64,000 nt of DNA from the NCBI GenBank assembly GCA_025766275.1, contig JAFKAC010000012.1, positions 62,001 to 126,000 of the forward strand, given 5' to 3'. Under the pieces are notes generated by a model. The model did not search any database and was not told where the DNA came from. It saw nothing but the letters and a program-made list of their open reading frames with translations. Origin of the DNA: Lactarius indigo (taxonomy: Eukaryota > Basidiomycota > Agaricomycetes > Russulales > Russulaceae). Shown piece by piece: positions 34,601-45,634 of the stretch (the stretch's first letter is position 1; every line of letters begins with the position of its first letter). The position numbers were made by a program, and so were the translations under genes.

Positions 34601-35408
34601 ATGTGCGACGCGTAGCGGTGAGCCTCACTTGAACGCCAGAGGACTACATGCAATTGTTAATAGGAAAAGACTATATATGCGCACACTCTTACTAGAGTTG
34701 AAGAGAAATAGCCAGGGAGACGCGAAGTCCTCGGGAGAACCTATTGAATCGTGGACGCATTGGTGAGTGCTGGCTGGGGCGATGAGACTTTGACGAACAA
34801 GACTAACCGTCGGCTGCGGAGCGCTCGTGGAATTTTTCGGTCATCGATCGACGTAGGGCAAGTCTCAAAGGAAGAGCAGTTGGCAGAAGGAAATATTTTG
34901 AAGTTAGATAGAGGGACGGCCTGCGCGATATGGTGTTATATACGAGTGAAAGATGGAAAATGGAACTGAGGAAATAACGCACACCCCCAGTTCCATCGTC
35001 GTGCATTTGTGAGAAACCCGTAACCAAAAAGGATGGATCCGCGTCGTAGCCAGCATGCTGAACAAAAACATCAGGAGATCTGACACAAGGATGGTGCAGG
35101 AATGAGGATACGCAACGTTTCCTGGAGAATCGGTGTCCATCCCGACTTTGACCATTCCATGGGGACGAGTTGCGCCTACAGTAAGGATGGGGTATGTTCA
35201 ATACACAAATCTCAAATCTTTTCGGAGTTCCCAGCATGGGCATTACGACTTGGGAAATATATGCGCGCTCCAGATTCTGCATTCAAAGATACTGACCGGG
35301 GAAGACATGGCCATCGTTTGCGGTGCCTATCAAGGGATTCACGAAGCTGGCCGGGTCTTGGCCATTAATCAGAGAAAATAAGAGAGGGAAAAGAACGAGG
35401 GAGCGCAT
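31691..35408 (-). CDS. Glycoside hydrolase family 92 alpha-mannosidase, secreted
   Basis: The product is a secreted exo-alpha-mannosidase of the GH92 (Ca2+-dependent alpha-1,2-mannosidase) family. The start at 35408 gives a signal peptide (MRSLVLFPLLFSLINGQ), followed by FVNPLIGTANDGHVFPG. The N-terminal domain contains AGYDADPSFLVTGFSQMHDD, and the linker GGSSFQASFGPGRYKAFTC follows. The catalytic (alpha/alpha)6 part has GWLPECRGATQKQWVQGGS, FYEGSPL..YSQYVPHDMATLI (likely the acid Glu) and GNDDSGAMGSYAL (likely the base Asp). It ends CGVLPPSLSTGGFA. More than a dozen introns are present. One extra base near 33738 (ACTTGAACC) breaks the frame in the exon ending YYDSFYCN; all other junctions I traced are in frame. 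Confidence 0.88.
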
Positions 35409-36839
35409 AAGTGCCAGCAAGTGGCCAGGGGAAAAACGTGGGGAGACAGTGGGAAATGTTGCAGTTGTTTCTTATGTGAAATACATTCCAAAGTTAATTG
35501 ACGTACTACTGTACAGTAGCGAGATGCGACCTCGCTGATGAGCCAGCCAGAAGCATCGAGTTACTGTTTACCCATTTTGGGCATCATGCGCCGTTACAAT
35601 AGCCGGCCTGAGATGACAGGCCGGTTCCGAATCCGCTCACACTCGCTCGCCGCGGCTGACCAGGGCTGACGTGGAAACGACAGCGGCGGGACCCAAGGGT
35701 GACTCGCATTTGTACCAGATATGGCCGTTGCGCGTCACCTTTCGAGGACCTGGTCCGCCCAGCATGAGCGGTCCGTGCAAGCAACCTTTTGCGTTGTCGA
35801 ACGAGGCCTGCCAGCACAACCTGTGACCGAGTTCTTGAGAACCCTCATCAAGTAAATAAAATGTGACCTAGGGGAGCTAGGATGCACTACGGTACTGTAG
35901 ATCTAGTGCCGCTAGTCGGCTAGTGGATGCGTACTTCTACCTCCGACATATTTGGTGGCTGCACAACGACAGGAGGTCCTGAGGTCTGTCAGCGGTTGGT
36001 CCTGTGGTCAAAGGTCTTCAAAAGTCGTCGGAATCCGCCTAATTGAGGTAGGGAGATAACTCGAATGGGTCGAGAGCTTTTCAGCACGGTGGCGACCACC
36101 GAAATGGACAGGACCGCCACGAGAAGTAGCACATCCGTAAGCTGTCTCTCTAGGCTTGACTAGCTTGACTAAGTCGACGTGGCCCACGGCCCTTGGGGCA
36201 AGAGCCAAAAGTCTTGGCTGAGACGTGGAAGTGGTTGACCGTGTGGATGACGTATGGCAGTTGCCAGAGAACCGAGCTCTCGATAGAATCGAGGATTCTA
36301 TATTCTACACTTGATTCTACAACCCCCATTTCTGCGACCGGTTACGAAGCAGCGAGCGATGCCTCATTAGGTCTCATTGGCAATAAATTGCTCTTTTGTG
36401 CCTCATTGAGTTGTGGAACCTCGACAGCTCCAACTTCCAAGGATGCCAAGAGTTCCGTTACCCATCAACCGGCCGGTGCCGGTCTGCCTCACCTCGGTAC
36501 GGGACGCGACCGGACTTGCAGGCTCTGCGCCATTCGGCCAAGTGACCCGCACATACAACCAGAGAAGAGCGAATGGGGAGGATAACACAGAAAATAGAAA
36601 CGCGAACACCACACTCGCCTTCACCCTTGCACCCACCCCACAACTCGCTGGACATCCCTAACACCAGGGCCATTCAATACACACGAAAGGTTCAACAACG
36701 ACTCTCCCAGACGCAAGGTTTCTCGAACAAGTTGTCACCAACAGGATGGCTAGTTTCACTCTGAGACGCAGCGATAATATTCGTTTGTTGGTTAGATTGA
36801 CTACTCGACCATTTCGCAACACTGGCACCAGCCAACCTG
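35409..36839. other. Intergenic region upstream of the GH92 gene
   Basis: No recognised gene. The GH92 promoter lies at the left. The minus strand at 35637-35819 has an open stretch with spaced Cys (CWQASFDNAKGC...HIWYKCE) that could be part of a small secreted protein, but I could not extend it. The stretches at 36193-36760 have no recognisable domain. Confidence 0.35.
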
Positions 36840-37065
36840 GTCCTGCAGCGACCCGATCGATTGCTCACCAATGTAGCATCCACACAGCTGGGAGCGTTGT
36901 CATGAAACCGGTCGTGCCTCGGCTGCAGATATTACAAGCACATTTTGGTCGAGAAGCTGAAGGAACTGGGGGATCCCGTTGCCGTCACTGGTGAGGGTAA
37001 TAACGACGGTCCGACGTCGATTTCTCTAGGCCATCGCTGGATAGACTCCAATACCATTCTGATAG
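36840..37065 (+). pseudogene. P-type Ca2+-ATPase fragment A (P-domain)
   Basis: The peptide TRSIAHQCSIHTAGSVVMK runs into PVVPRLQILQA and then, after a frameshift, LVEKLKELGDPVAVTGEGNNDGP. It aligns with the P-domain of the ATPase at 50.7-55.2 kb ([15 protein letters not shown]...[13 protein letters not shown]...[17 protein letters not shown]). About ten residues between VVM and the next motif are deleted, and the hinge motif TGDG reads TGEG. It is a relic on the plus strand, opposite to the large copy. Confidence 0.75.
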
Positions 37066-37591
37066 TCGATCGTTAATCAGCCAGCCGACCCGACCGGGAA
37101 AGCGCAAGTTGGGAGCCCAGGACAGCGCATCCAGGATACGAACATATGAGCCACGCTCGTTCCAAGCCATTCAGGAGGTCTCGCCTCTCGGAGCCATCGG
37201 TTTTACCTTTAGTAATGTGATGCATTCTACTACCGTTCTGGACTCCCCGACAAAATCCATTGCAGTTATCACAGGGGCGCCCCCCTTTCCCACCGCTGGA
37301 CATCGCCCCACCCTTTTGACTCCTATTCGTTATAAAACTACTCGAATAAACTATCCTGTTCCCGTCTGCCCTCCCGTTTCCGTTTTGTCCCTCTCTAAAC
37401 CAAGGTTCAAATCGCTCTTACACTGTTGTCGCTCGCGCTCTATTTCTAGCTTCGCGCTCTCCTCACCGTTGAACTTCTAGTCACCTGACCGGCCTATGTC
37501 GCTGTCGCCCAGTCTTAACCTTTGTCTCTACCTTCCTTTTTTTTTCTTTTTTGATCCCCATCCACCTTTTAACAGTAATCTAAGTTTTTCG
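37066..37591. other. Sequence inserted between ATPase fragments A and B
   Basis: It is unrelated to the ATPase. It contains a TATAAAA at about 37331 followed by a long pyrimidine-rich stretch (37350-37580), which has the look of a fungal core promoter. No gene follows other than the ATPase relic. Confidence 0.4.
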
Positions 37592-38515
37592 GACATGCCG
37601 CGTCAACGATTCAGATTCAATGCGCAAATTTCTTCAATTCCTGACCCCATGTCCACCTTCTCATCTTCGCCATCATGCTCCACTCTATAGTGGCGCTGAC
37701 CGGGAATGACCCAATATTGAGTGCTGATCAGTTGCTCTGGATTCACTTTCAAGCTATCATTGGCACCTCTGCCGCGGTTTCGCTTGCGACGGGCCCGGCA
37801 TCCCCAGTTCTGCTCGGTCAGAAGCCCGACAAGAAACCCGACCAATTGTTCACCATTAACATGAAGAAACAGATCCTGGGACAGTCATCCTATCAGAACC
37901 TCATTGTTCTCATCCTCCATAATTTTGGCTCGCAAATCCTTGGGCTCCATCACACCGACGATTCTTCTCTAAAGATGCATCACAGGGACACTATCCGGAC
38001 GCTTGTTTTCAATGTGTTTGTATTCGCGCAGATCTTCAATTCGTTCAACTGTCGCCGCCTCGACCAAAAGTTGAATGTTTTCGAGGGAATGTGGAGGAGT
38101 TGGTATTTCATGGCCATCGTCACCATTGGTAGTGTCCCCTCGTTTGTGTTTGTATAGAGGGCTAAAATGTTCCAGCAGAGATTATCATACAAGTGTTGAT
38201 CTGTTCCGTTGGTGGTTCGGTTTTCGGTGTCACCCACCTTGGCGCTAGAGAATGGGTCATCTCGATTGCTCTTACCTCTGTTTCTCTTCCACTTGGCGCT
38301 CTTATCAACCTCATCCCCGACGAGCGTTCTGAGCGCTTTTTTAAGTGCCTAAAACTGCCACCAAGCCCAGACCCGCTCGACGATTCCAGATGTTGAGCCA
38401 AGCTTATCGTGGATCAGCCAAACTCATTAGCGGTTTCATGCGCGTTTTGCGCTCCCTGATCCCGACAGCCCGCGTCTTGTGTAGGTTGCGTCAAGAAGTA
38501 TTGTATAGTACATAG
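37592..38515 (+). pseudogene. P-type Ca2+-ATPase fragment B (C-terminal membrane domain)
   Basis: The fragment starts at the RVNDS..RKFLQF segment before M5 and covers M5-M10. It includes [73 protein letters not shown] and GGSVFGVTHLGAREWVISIALT. It ends with a tail (SGFMRVLRSLIPTARVLC) and a stop at 38513-38515. Frameshifts lie before 37675, near 38155 and near 38395. In M6 the usual Asn and Asp Ca2+ ligands are His and Gly. The 3' flank at 38600-38660 matches the 3' flank of the relic at 48.2 kb. Confidence 0.82.
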
Positions 38516-39021
38516 TCATTGTAGTTCTGTTGTTTCGTACTAGCATTGGTGGGCGGTTATGTCGATTTCAATCTGCCTGAGTCCCCCCGCATTCACAATA
38601 ACGAGCGGTGCCCCATCGCCGCCTTCTGCTCCAGACAACATGCTACCTGTGCGAGGTCAGACCTTTAGAAAGTGACTTGAAAGATTTTGGTGTGAGGTAG
38701 ATGACCGTGCAGAAGGCCAGTTTAGAGACATCGGGTGGGCGTTCTCTCCATAGGCTGGTCGATTCTTCGGGTTCTAGCGGGAGCATCCTCTGAGTCTTGA
38801 TCGCTACCCGCCCAAGCGTACAGAGTACCCGTTGCGCTTTTATTTTGGACAACTAACTACCTCTGGCACACAACATGGCCCAATAACAACAGGCAATCAT
38901 ATTCCGAGTCTTCTGCCACTGATTTCTTGCGCGGCGTAATAAAGGGCAGGTATGACTGAGGCATCGTTCGCGCTCGCGGGGGCGTTTCAAGAGGAGTTCG
39001 GAGAGTTTTTCACACAAGGGC
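38516..39021. other. 3' flank of ATPase relic B
   Basis: This non-coding sequence includes the 3'-flank block (ACAACATGCTACCTGTGC..) also found, inverted, near 48240-48260. Nothing else is recognised. Confidence 0.45.
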
Positions 39022-39141
39022 CATCAGGAAAACAAAACGTTACTAGGAGCACTAGCCGTGACTAGTGCTGACTAGTGATACCCAAATATGGTAGGAGCTA
39101 GTTCCCCTAGTCACGGCTAGTAAAATTTTGTTTTGCTGATG
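39022..39141. repeat. MITE-like element with terminal inverted repeats
   Basis: The 120-bp element begins CATCAGGAAAACAAAACGTT and ends with the near-perfect inverse, AAAATTTTGTTTTGCTGATG. Inside these, ACTAGCCGTGACTAG is inverted as CTAGTCACGGCTAGT. It has no coding capacity. This is the typical look of a non-autonomous DNA transposon. Confidence 0.65.
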
Positions 39142-39171
39142 TCAGTCAATCAATTGCACGTGTCGCCGCGA

Positions 39172-39471
39172 CAGTGTGATGTCGCCCACTTCCGTGTGAC
39201 TTCTTGACTAAGCGATTCGTAACGGCAGGGAATGGTGGGCGAGAGAATTCTGTGATTCCTGTCGCAAACTCGCTGGTTTAAATACATTTGGACTACACGC
39301 TTGCGCGTCGCGCTGACGCGGCCTACTCCTATCTTACAAGAATACATCTGAGACATTCAGTAGGAAACGATCTCGGAATACCTGCAATATACAGGCTTGC
39401 GCGTTGCTTTCATAATACGGGGAGGTCACAAGACCCCGATGAGTCACGCTGACTCATTCGGTTCACAACAA
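39172..39471 (+). mobile_element. Probable solo LTR
   Basis: It contains TTTAAATACAT (TATA-like) followed by a block that recurs in inverse orientation at about 61078-61275. Shared landmarks are GACGCGGCC, CTCGGAATACCT, ACAGGCTTGCGCG and a GATGAGTCA..GTTCACAACA end. The LTR limits are approximate, with a likely start at TGTGATG and a likely end at ACAACA. No internal retrotransposon domain is attached on either side. Confidence 0.5.
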
Positions 39472-39478
39472 CAGCGTT

Positions 39479-40191
39479 CTACCTCTGTTCTTCTCGCGCA
39501 GTGGTCGCCGCCCCGTCCCAGTACGTGCCCTTGACCGTCACCAGGTCAGGCACTTCGTGGGCTGGAGATCGCCACAGCAGGGCCCTGTACGACACGAGAG
39601 AGCCGCCGCTGTCAATGTCCCTGGACATCGTAAGCGGTGACCGGGCCGTCATCGCCGCCTGTTCTGGCACGGCGGGGAAGTGGCGGGGATCAGCACCCCG
39701 GCGTACTTGGACCCGAGCGCGGCGAACACAAGTCGGGTCAGCGGCATCGTCGCTGTGATCGCCTCCGGCGCCGAATGGTTCCACCAGGTCGAACAGCGTC
39801 TTGTTGATCCTGCGTCCGAAGCGTTTGAAGCTCTTGACCTAGATAAGGATCGCAATTACAGAGCGCCGCGAGCTCGCGCAGACGGAGGGGTCGAGGTCGA
39901 TCCCGCGTGGGTGGTTCAAGTTGGCGCATTATTACCCATCGCGCCCCGCGTGATGAATTTTCCAGATGCCCGGGTCACGCACGGGATCGCTCCAGAGGAG
40001 CTGACTGGGAGCCCCGGCCAAAGAAACGGCTCCGACCGAGTGGTGGGTAATCAGCTTTTTGAATCCAGCCGCTACCTCACAACCACACTTTTAACTTGTC
40101 TGAGATATCAAGCTCTAGGGCAAAGCGTGGCGAGAGATGGGCCAGAGAGCCAGGTCCTTTTGCGTCAGTGAAAGCGGACGCGGAGGGGCCG
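39479..40191. other. GC-rich block with open frames on both strands
   Basis: This stretch is clearly more GC-rich than its surroundings. It is open over about 300 bp on the minus strand (39479-39784) and about 490 bp on the plus strand (39680-40171). Neither translation matches a family I recognise. It may be a gene fragment or foreign DNA caught between the LTR and the ATPase fragments. Confidence 0.3.
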
Positions 40192-40507
40192 TCAAGCAGT
40201 CTTTTCAACCTTTTCTTTCTGTAATTTGCCATAATATTGTAATGAGAACCAACCCAACCACGGCTGATGATCAGCTATAATCCAAATGAATAAGGTGGAA
40301 TGAACGTTCAGTGGGCGGCCATGGTGAATGATCCATTCGTCCTCCAGCACTCGGCTTAACGTCTCGGTGTCTTTCAGGTAACGCGAGGTCACTATAACTG
40401 GTCCCGGGTATGTGATGTAGAGGTGTTTCGGCAAACCCTACCAGGCGCGGGTGGTTCACGTCGTCGAAGAACCTGCTAGTATTACGAGCTGACTTAGAGT
40501 GCGGCAA
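40192..40507 (-). CDS. Hypothetical protein fragment
   Basis: Two overlapping minus frames look protein-like when joined by one frameshift near 40435. The first is RFFDDVNHPRLVG and the second KHLYITYPGPVIVTSRYLKD, followed by WIIADHQPWLGWFSLQYYG. No family is recognised and there is no clear start. It is probably a gene fragment in the mosaic region. Confidence 0.25.
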
Positions 40508-40819
40508 TATTATTGGCTCAAAGAAATGTTCCGTGGACAGTCAGGTGTAGACCAAACTTGAGCCGAAATTCCTGCCTGAGTTGGGTTGTTTCCCAGATTA
40601 TTCACTTGGAGTCTGATCAAGAGTCAGATTTCCGGTTCCAGTTCAGGTCACGGGCTGATTATATGTATCTCGACGAGGCTCCAATAACCAAACCCATGAC
40701 CTCAAAACGTAATGCGATACTGACGATGGCTGCCCAGAGTCCCCAATCTGGTGGGTAAATACGGGCCATCTTGGGTTGTCACACACGGCAAAGCGTGCCG
40801 ACCCGACCGGGAAAGAGCC

Positions 40820-40960
40820 GTGCACAACCAACATCACAGTCGCTGTCGCCGTGTTTGTCTGTGCACTGGCGTCGTTCGCGATTGGGGATGGCGCGGAAGG
40901 CCCGGAGTCAATATCGAGCGCTGTTCAGTTGCTTTGGATCCACGTTCGGTTATCATGGGT
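40820..40960 (+). pseudogene. P-type Ca2+-ATPase fragment C (M5-M6)
   Basis: TTNITVAVAVFVCALASFA and SSAVQLLWIHV align with [18 protein letters not shown] and [11 protein letters not shown] of the ATPase at 50.7-55.2 kb. The match stops right after LLWIH, so only one membrane hairpin is left. The orientation is plus, like fragments A and B. Confidence 0.65.
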
Positions 40961-42833
40961 TGAGTGTGAGTATGAAGGTGTTGACCCAAGGGGAAGACGT
41001 AGACAAAACAGGAAGTGAGATAGCGCAGGAATGTAGAGCTGGGATCGGGGCGGGTGCGACGTGCAGATCAGTATTTACTCGGATATCAGACGAAGGGTTT
41101 CGAGAACCGCAGGCGAGGTGAGATGGATAGATGGGTGGATTTTGAGACACAAGAGCCGAGGGATGAAGGGAAAGCCACAGGACACAGTGGGACAATAATG
41201 ATACAGGGAGAATGCAGCGAGCGCAGACACAAACGGAATATAACAGACAAACGCAAACACAGCAGCCGGGAACCAGGTATCGAGGCTGATGTGGCCAAGT
41301 CGTCGTAGGGCATACGAACGCGCTGAGAGTGGCCATTTGGAGATGTTGCATACGCAGCGCATGTGTAGACCTCACAGTATTCGAGAGATACATGTTGCGC
41401 TGTCCCAGATGTGATCGCCTACGTGTGTGTGTTTGCAATGGCCTATAGCGCGACCCCCTTCTTTGGGTTTGGCAATGGGAGAAATCATTGCTTCACCTAA
41501 CTCCGAACAGAAATGTGACTATACTGATTACCAGTGCCGCTCGGCATCAAGATCACATGTTATAAACTATTAAATCTGTCGATCGTAATCCTTTCTGCGA
41601 TTGACAATTCTAATAGTCTATAACAGGCAATATTTATGCCGAGCGGAGACTGTGGGTCCCCCCCTGGCTGCGTCCGAAAAATCACCACACTTGAGTTCAT
41701 TGGCTGCAGGATGGATAGGAGAAACTGGTGCCAAAGAGTTATTCTTGCGCTGTGGGGAACAAGGGAATATTATCATCTCCATTGGCTTCAGCACCTAGTA
41801 GGTCATACTGGTCATTGTCTGGGTAAACCCAGACTGGCAGGTCGTCTTCATTGGCTTCATTGGCATGTGAAGGGTAAACCAGACCGGTAAGAATTACTAT
41901 AGCTCGAGGTCTTAGGCGTAGTTATAACCTACTGGTACTTGGGCGACTTCTGATCTTGCGCGTTGCCCATGACCGGCCCTCACTGAGGTCGCTACTACTG
42001 TACTCACACTGTATTCTGGAAAGCGCCGCGGAAAGCTTTCTCGTCCCCTAAAGCCAGTGATACGAATCACGCACCGGTCAGTCTGTCTCTGAGAAACCAC
42101 ATCAGAGTACTCGGCGGGTCACGCAACACCGCGGCTACCACCGCGGGCGTACTCACATGACCACGGCATTTAGATCATACGAGCTGATGTAGCGAGTAAG
42201 TGATGTCGACCCAAGGGGAAGTGTAGATGAAAGAGATAGGAAGGAAACTGGGAAACACGAATTCGGAAGTGTACGGTAGCACAGACGCAGACGCAGGCGG
42301 AGATCGTTTAATGCAAAGGCAAAGGCATAAGATGGATGTTCGCTTTCGCACGTATATATAATAAGCTTTGTAATTAAGTACTATTAAGTAGTTAACGGTC
42401 ATATATTCATCGTTGCGAGTCTAGCCAGGACGTACTGTAGTCTTTACACTAATGATAACGCGTGCCTGAATACTGGAGCTGGCCCAAAACTAATTATAGG
42501 CGATTCAAATGTCGACTGGCGTGGGTCAGAAAAAGCGGTTCATCGACTTGTGACAACAGTGATAGTCAAATTCGCTCGGATCTGGCGAGTCTTGCTCCTT
42601 GAAGTGTCGCTGATCAAGGTTATCATCCTCCTCCAAACGGTCGAATTGAATCGGATACATTCAAAGATACAGGGAAAAAAAAGCTACCAAGCAAGACATT
42701 TTTACAATTGCAACGAGTGATCACCTGACGCTAACAGATTCGACTTCCTACTTCCCCTCGTCCTTCCACCATAAATATAGTTTTTTTAAGAACAGATCCT
42801 TCCGCTTCTCACAACCTAACGTCACCACGTTCT
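40961..42833. other. Non-coding, repeat-rich stretch
   Basis: No gene recognised. A motif GTTGACCCAAGGGGAAG near 40980 recurs, slightly altered, near 42206 (GTCGACCCAAGGGGAAG). Short direct repeats such as GGTCATACTGGTCAT and TTCATTGGCTTCATTGGC lie at 41800-41880. An array rich in GCAGACGCAGGCGGAG lies near 42290. Confidence 0.45.
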
Positions 42834-45634
42834 TCAGAATCCACCAAACTGCGATAGGAGCTCCGCGATCTTGAAATGCCCGTTGGCAAGCGCCACCTGT
42901 TCCGGCGTGCGGTGCTGGCGATCCCACTCCCTCGGGTTCGCGCCCACTTTAAGTAAGGACCTCGACGACTTCCAGAATGCCCACCTGCAGGCGGCGGCGT
43001 GCAGCGCCGAGCCAAGCCTGCCGCCGCTCCGCAGTGGAGAGCGCAGCCTCCAGCTCTGCGGGGATGATAACGTCCGGCACGAAATCGAAAGGGTTCGGCG
43101 GGTCCGGCACGAATGTCCTCGTCCTCATCCGACTCCTCAGCTTTCGCAGCAGCAGCAGCGGCTTCCTCGCCTTCTGCGGCCGGTGCACCCTCACCTTCTG
43201 GGACAGGGCTCTCCATCGACAGCGGGGACGCCATTGGCTTGCGCGGCGGGCTCTCCATCGGCCTGCGGAGTCGGAGCACCGTTGGCTTGCGGGGTAGGCA
43301 GGCGCTTCATCGGCTTCTGCAGGCGGGGACTGCAGTCGACTTGCGGGGCAGGCACTTCATCGACTTGTACAGCGGGGACCGCGTCGACTGTCGGCGTGGG
43401 TTCGACTTGGGCGGCAGGCTCTCCATCGCCCTGAACGGCAGGCGCTTCGTCACCTTGTGCGGCCTGCGCCTCATCGACTGTTGCAGGCACCTCACCCCGT
43501 GCGATCGCAGCCGCAGCTTCGGCCTCCGCAGCCTCCTTCGCTTCCTGCTCCTGCAGCCAACCTCTCTGCCTTCTCCCTCCTCCTCTTTTCCCTCTCTTCT
43601 TTCTTCTTCTTCGGAGTCGGCAGTTTACGGAGCAACGCAGCGACCACCTTTTCTTCCTCGGCTTCCTGATCTGCGACGATCTTGTCGCGGTACTCGGGGT
43701 AGTAGAGATTGGCGAGGTGTTGGACCAGGCGCGGGAACCCGCACAGTGCGGCGTAGTACAGCGAAGACGCCGGTGGGTCCTCGGGAGCATCCGTAACCAT
43801 TTTCCCACGCGTTGGGTTGTCGATGTCGTAGAGCCACAGCCACGCGCGGAAGATCGGCCGCTGCGGGTCGAACAGGCGCCGCAGGCCCACGTCCACGTCG
43901 CGACTCAGGGAGACGTCACCCTCGCGGATGTGGTAAATCAGGTTTTCTGCGGCGTACTCCACCAACGTGAGGATCTTGACCGACTCGCGGTTGACCTCCC
44001 CAGGGAACTTCGCGTTGAAGTGCAGGATCGGCGCCAGGCATGTCAGCGCGGCGACGTAGTGCGAGTCCTTGATGTTGATTTGATATCGCGGGATCCTGTC
44101 CAGGCTCTCCGGCACCTAGGAGGATTTCGTGAGAGAAGAGCCAGTCAGGCTACCGACACGTGCGCGAACTTGACCATCCAGACTGCCGTTGATCTCGTCG
44201 ATCCTCACTGTGTGGCGACATACAGTGAATATGTCCCTGTCGGGGGTCTCCGGGTGCCAGATCGCTTCGTACTTGGGCGTGACGAAGTCGCCTCTGTCAT
44301 AGTCGATCGTGAGGATCTCTGAGAGCTCGTCGACGAGTAGCGGGCGGACGCAAACGGCCAGGAACTGGAACATCCGATGCGCGTGCTCCCAGTTCTCATT
44401 TGGGATTCGCTGCATTATGCGCCCGTATGTTATGTGATATCTCGGACTCATTCGTTCCAGGACGCGTTGAACGGTCGCGGGTAGACAATCAGGTAGGATC
44501 TTGATCTGAGACTGAACCCAATGCCACCTATCGTATCATGGGATGTTCAACTCTGCGATCTGATCAAGCAGAGGCAACAACTCACGAGCCGGCACCTTTC
44601 TTGGAGAGGGTCTTAATAGTATCGACCTTATCTTCATGTCTCCATCGTTTCATCCTCTTGTTATCCTTGATGCACCAATCGATGTAGAAACTGATGTCAT
44701 CGAGATGACCCTTGTTCTCGTGAAGGCACACAGTATGAGACGCGAGCGACTCGAGCGGTTGATCTCCTTCTATTTCCGGGTCTGAAATTGATTGGCTGGT
44801 AGCAAAGATACGTAGATCTGGGAGTTCCAAAGAAACGAGTTCTTCGACAACCTTGAACGCATCGGCTTGAGGCGGCACGCTGGGTAAAGCCTCGTTCAGC
44901 GCGTCGATAACAAGGAATGTTGGGCCCTGGATAGTAAGCTTGAGCATATCCTTCAATGATTCGAGGAGTGCCTCTTCGGTTGGCTCTCGGGAACCGTCAC
45001 CATGCTTTGAATACAGGTCTTGGAGAACCTTGCGACGAGTGTCGGAGTGGGCGGCAAGTTGGATCAAAAGCGAGGACAGCAGGTTGCGGACGCGTCGCTT
45101 CGGGAGGATCGCCGAATTCAAAATAAAAGTAGGCGATGGTGGCCGATCCATCCTTGTATTGCTCTCGCAGGCTCTCTATGATCGCGGAGCTGCTTCGTGG
45201 GGTAAGTATTCAACAGCGACCGAGCTAACGGGCCACATACGTAAGGATGGTTTTACCGGCGCCAGCTGCAAGAACAAAGACATCAATGATGACGAAATCA
45301 TTACGACGACAAGGCACTCACATCTCCCATGTGCCAGAAACAGCGTGCCCTTGCGTTTCCATTCATCAAAGTCGTTGTTGTCGTCGTTCCCCTTGACAAG
45401 CCATTGAGAGGTCTCTTCGTGATGGATTCTGTGCGCGAGACCGTGGCTTGTCGATGGATCCGTGTGGGAGAGCCACTTTCCATAGCTCTCTACTTTTGCG
45501 CCTGAGACGTTTTGGTTATTGTCAACATCTAATGGTGGCTACCGTGAATGCTTACTCAGTTCGGGAGGAAGGAAGGGAGGGAAGTGTGGGAGAGGGGGTG
45601 GTGGGGTGGGAGGCCTGGGTGGTTCACTGAACAT
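42834..45634 (-). CDS. NACHT domain protein with C-terminal ankyrin-like repeats
   Basis: The product is an NLR-like STAND NTPase. Exon 1 is a Pro-rich N-terminus (PPRPPTPPPPPLP). Next comes the pre-NACHT segment SYGKWLSHTDPSTSH and FDEWKRKGTLFLAHG. The P-loop GAGKTIL lies just across an intron near 45270, and Walker B is TFLVIDALNE. A winged-helix-like stretch (LAVCVRPLLVDELSEIL) and SSLYYAALCGFPRLVQHL follow. A charged segment (KKKKEEREKRRREKAERL) leads to a Pro/Gln/Ala/Glu repeat region and a terminal ankyrin-like ALHAAACRWAFWKS...LANGHFKIAELLSQF. Frameshifts near 43555, 43200, 43100 and 42960 interrupt the repeat region and tail. Such proteins are candidates for nonself recognition or programmed cell death; the role here is not shown. 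Confidence 0.75.

Noticed and set aside
38643..38852. Minus-strand frame downstream of ATPase relic B
   Set aside because: It lies in the duplicated 3' flank; the related copy near 48.2 kb does not keep the frame.
42871..43796. Long plus-strand frames opposite the NACHT-ankyrin tail
   Set aside because: Low-complexity Ser/Arg/Leu-rich translations are the reverse complement of the Ala/Glu/Gln/Pro repeat tract. The minus strand has the domain logic.
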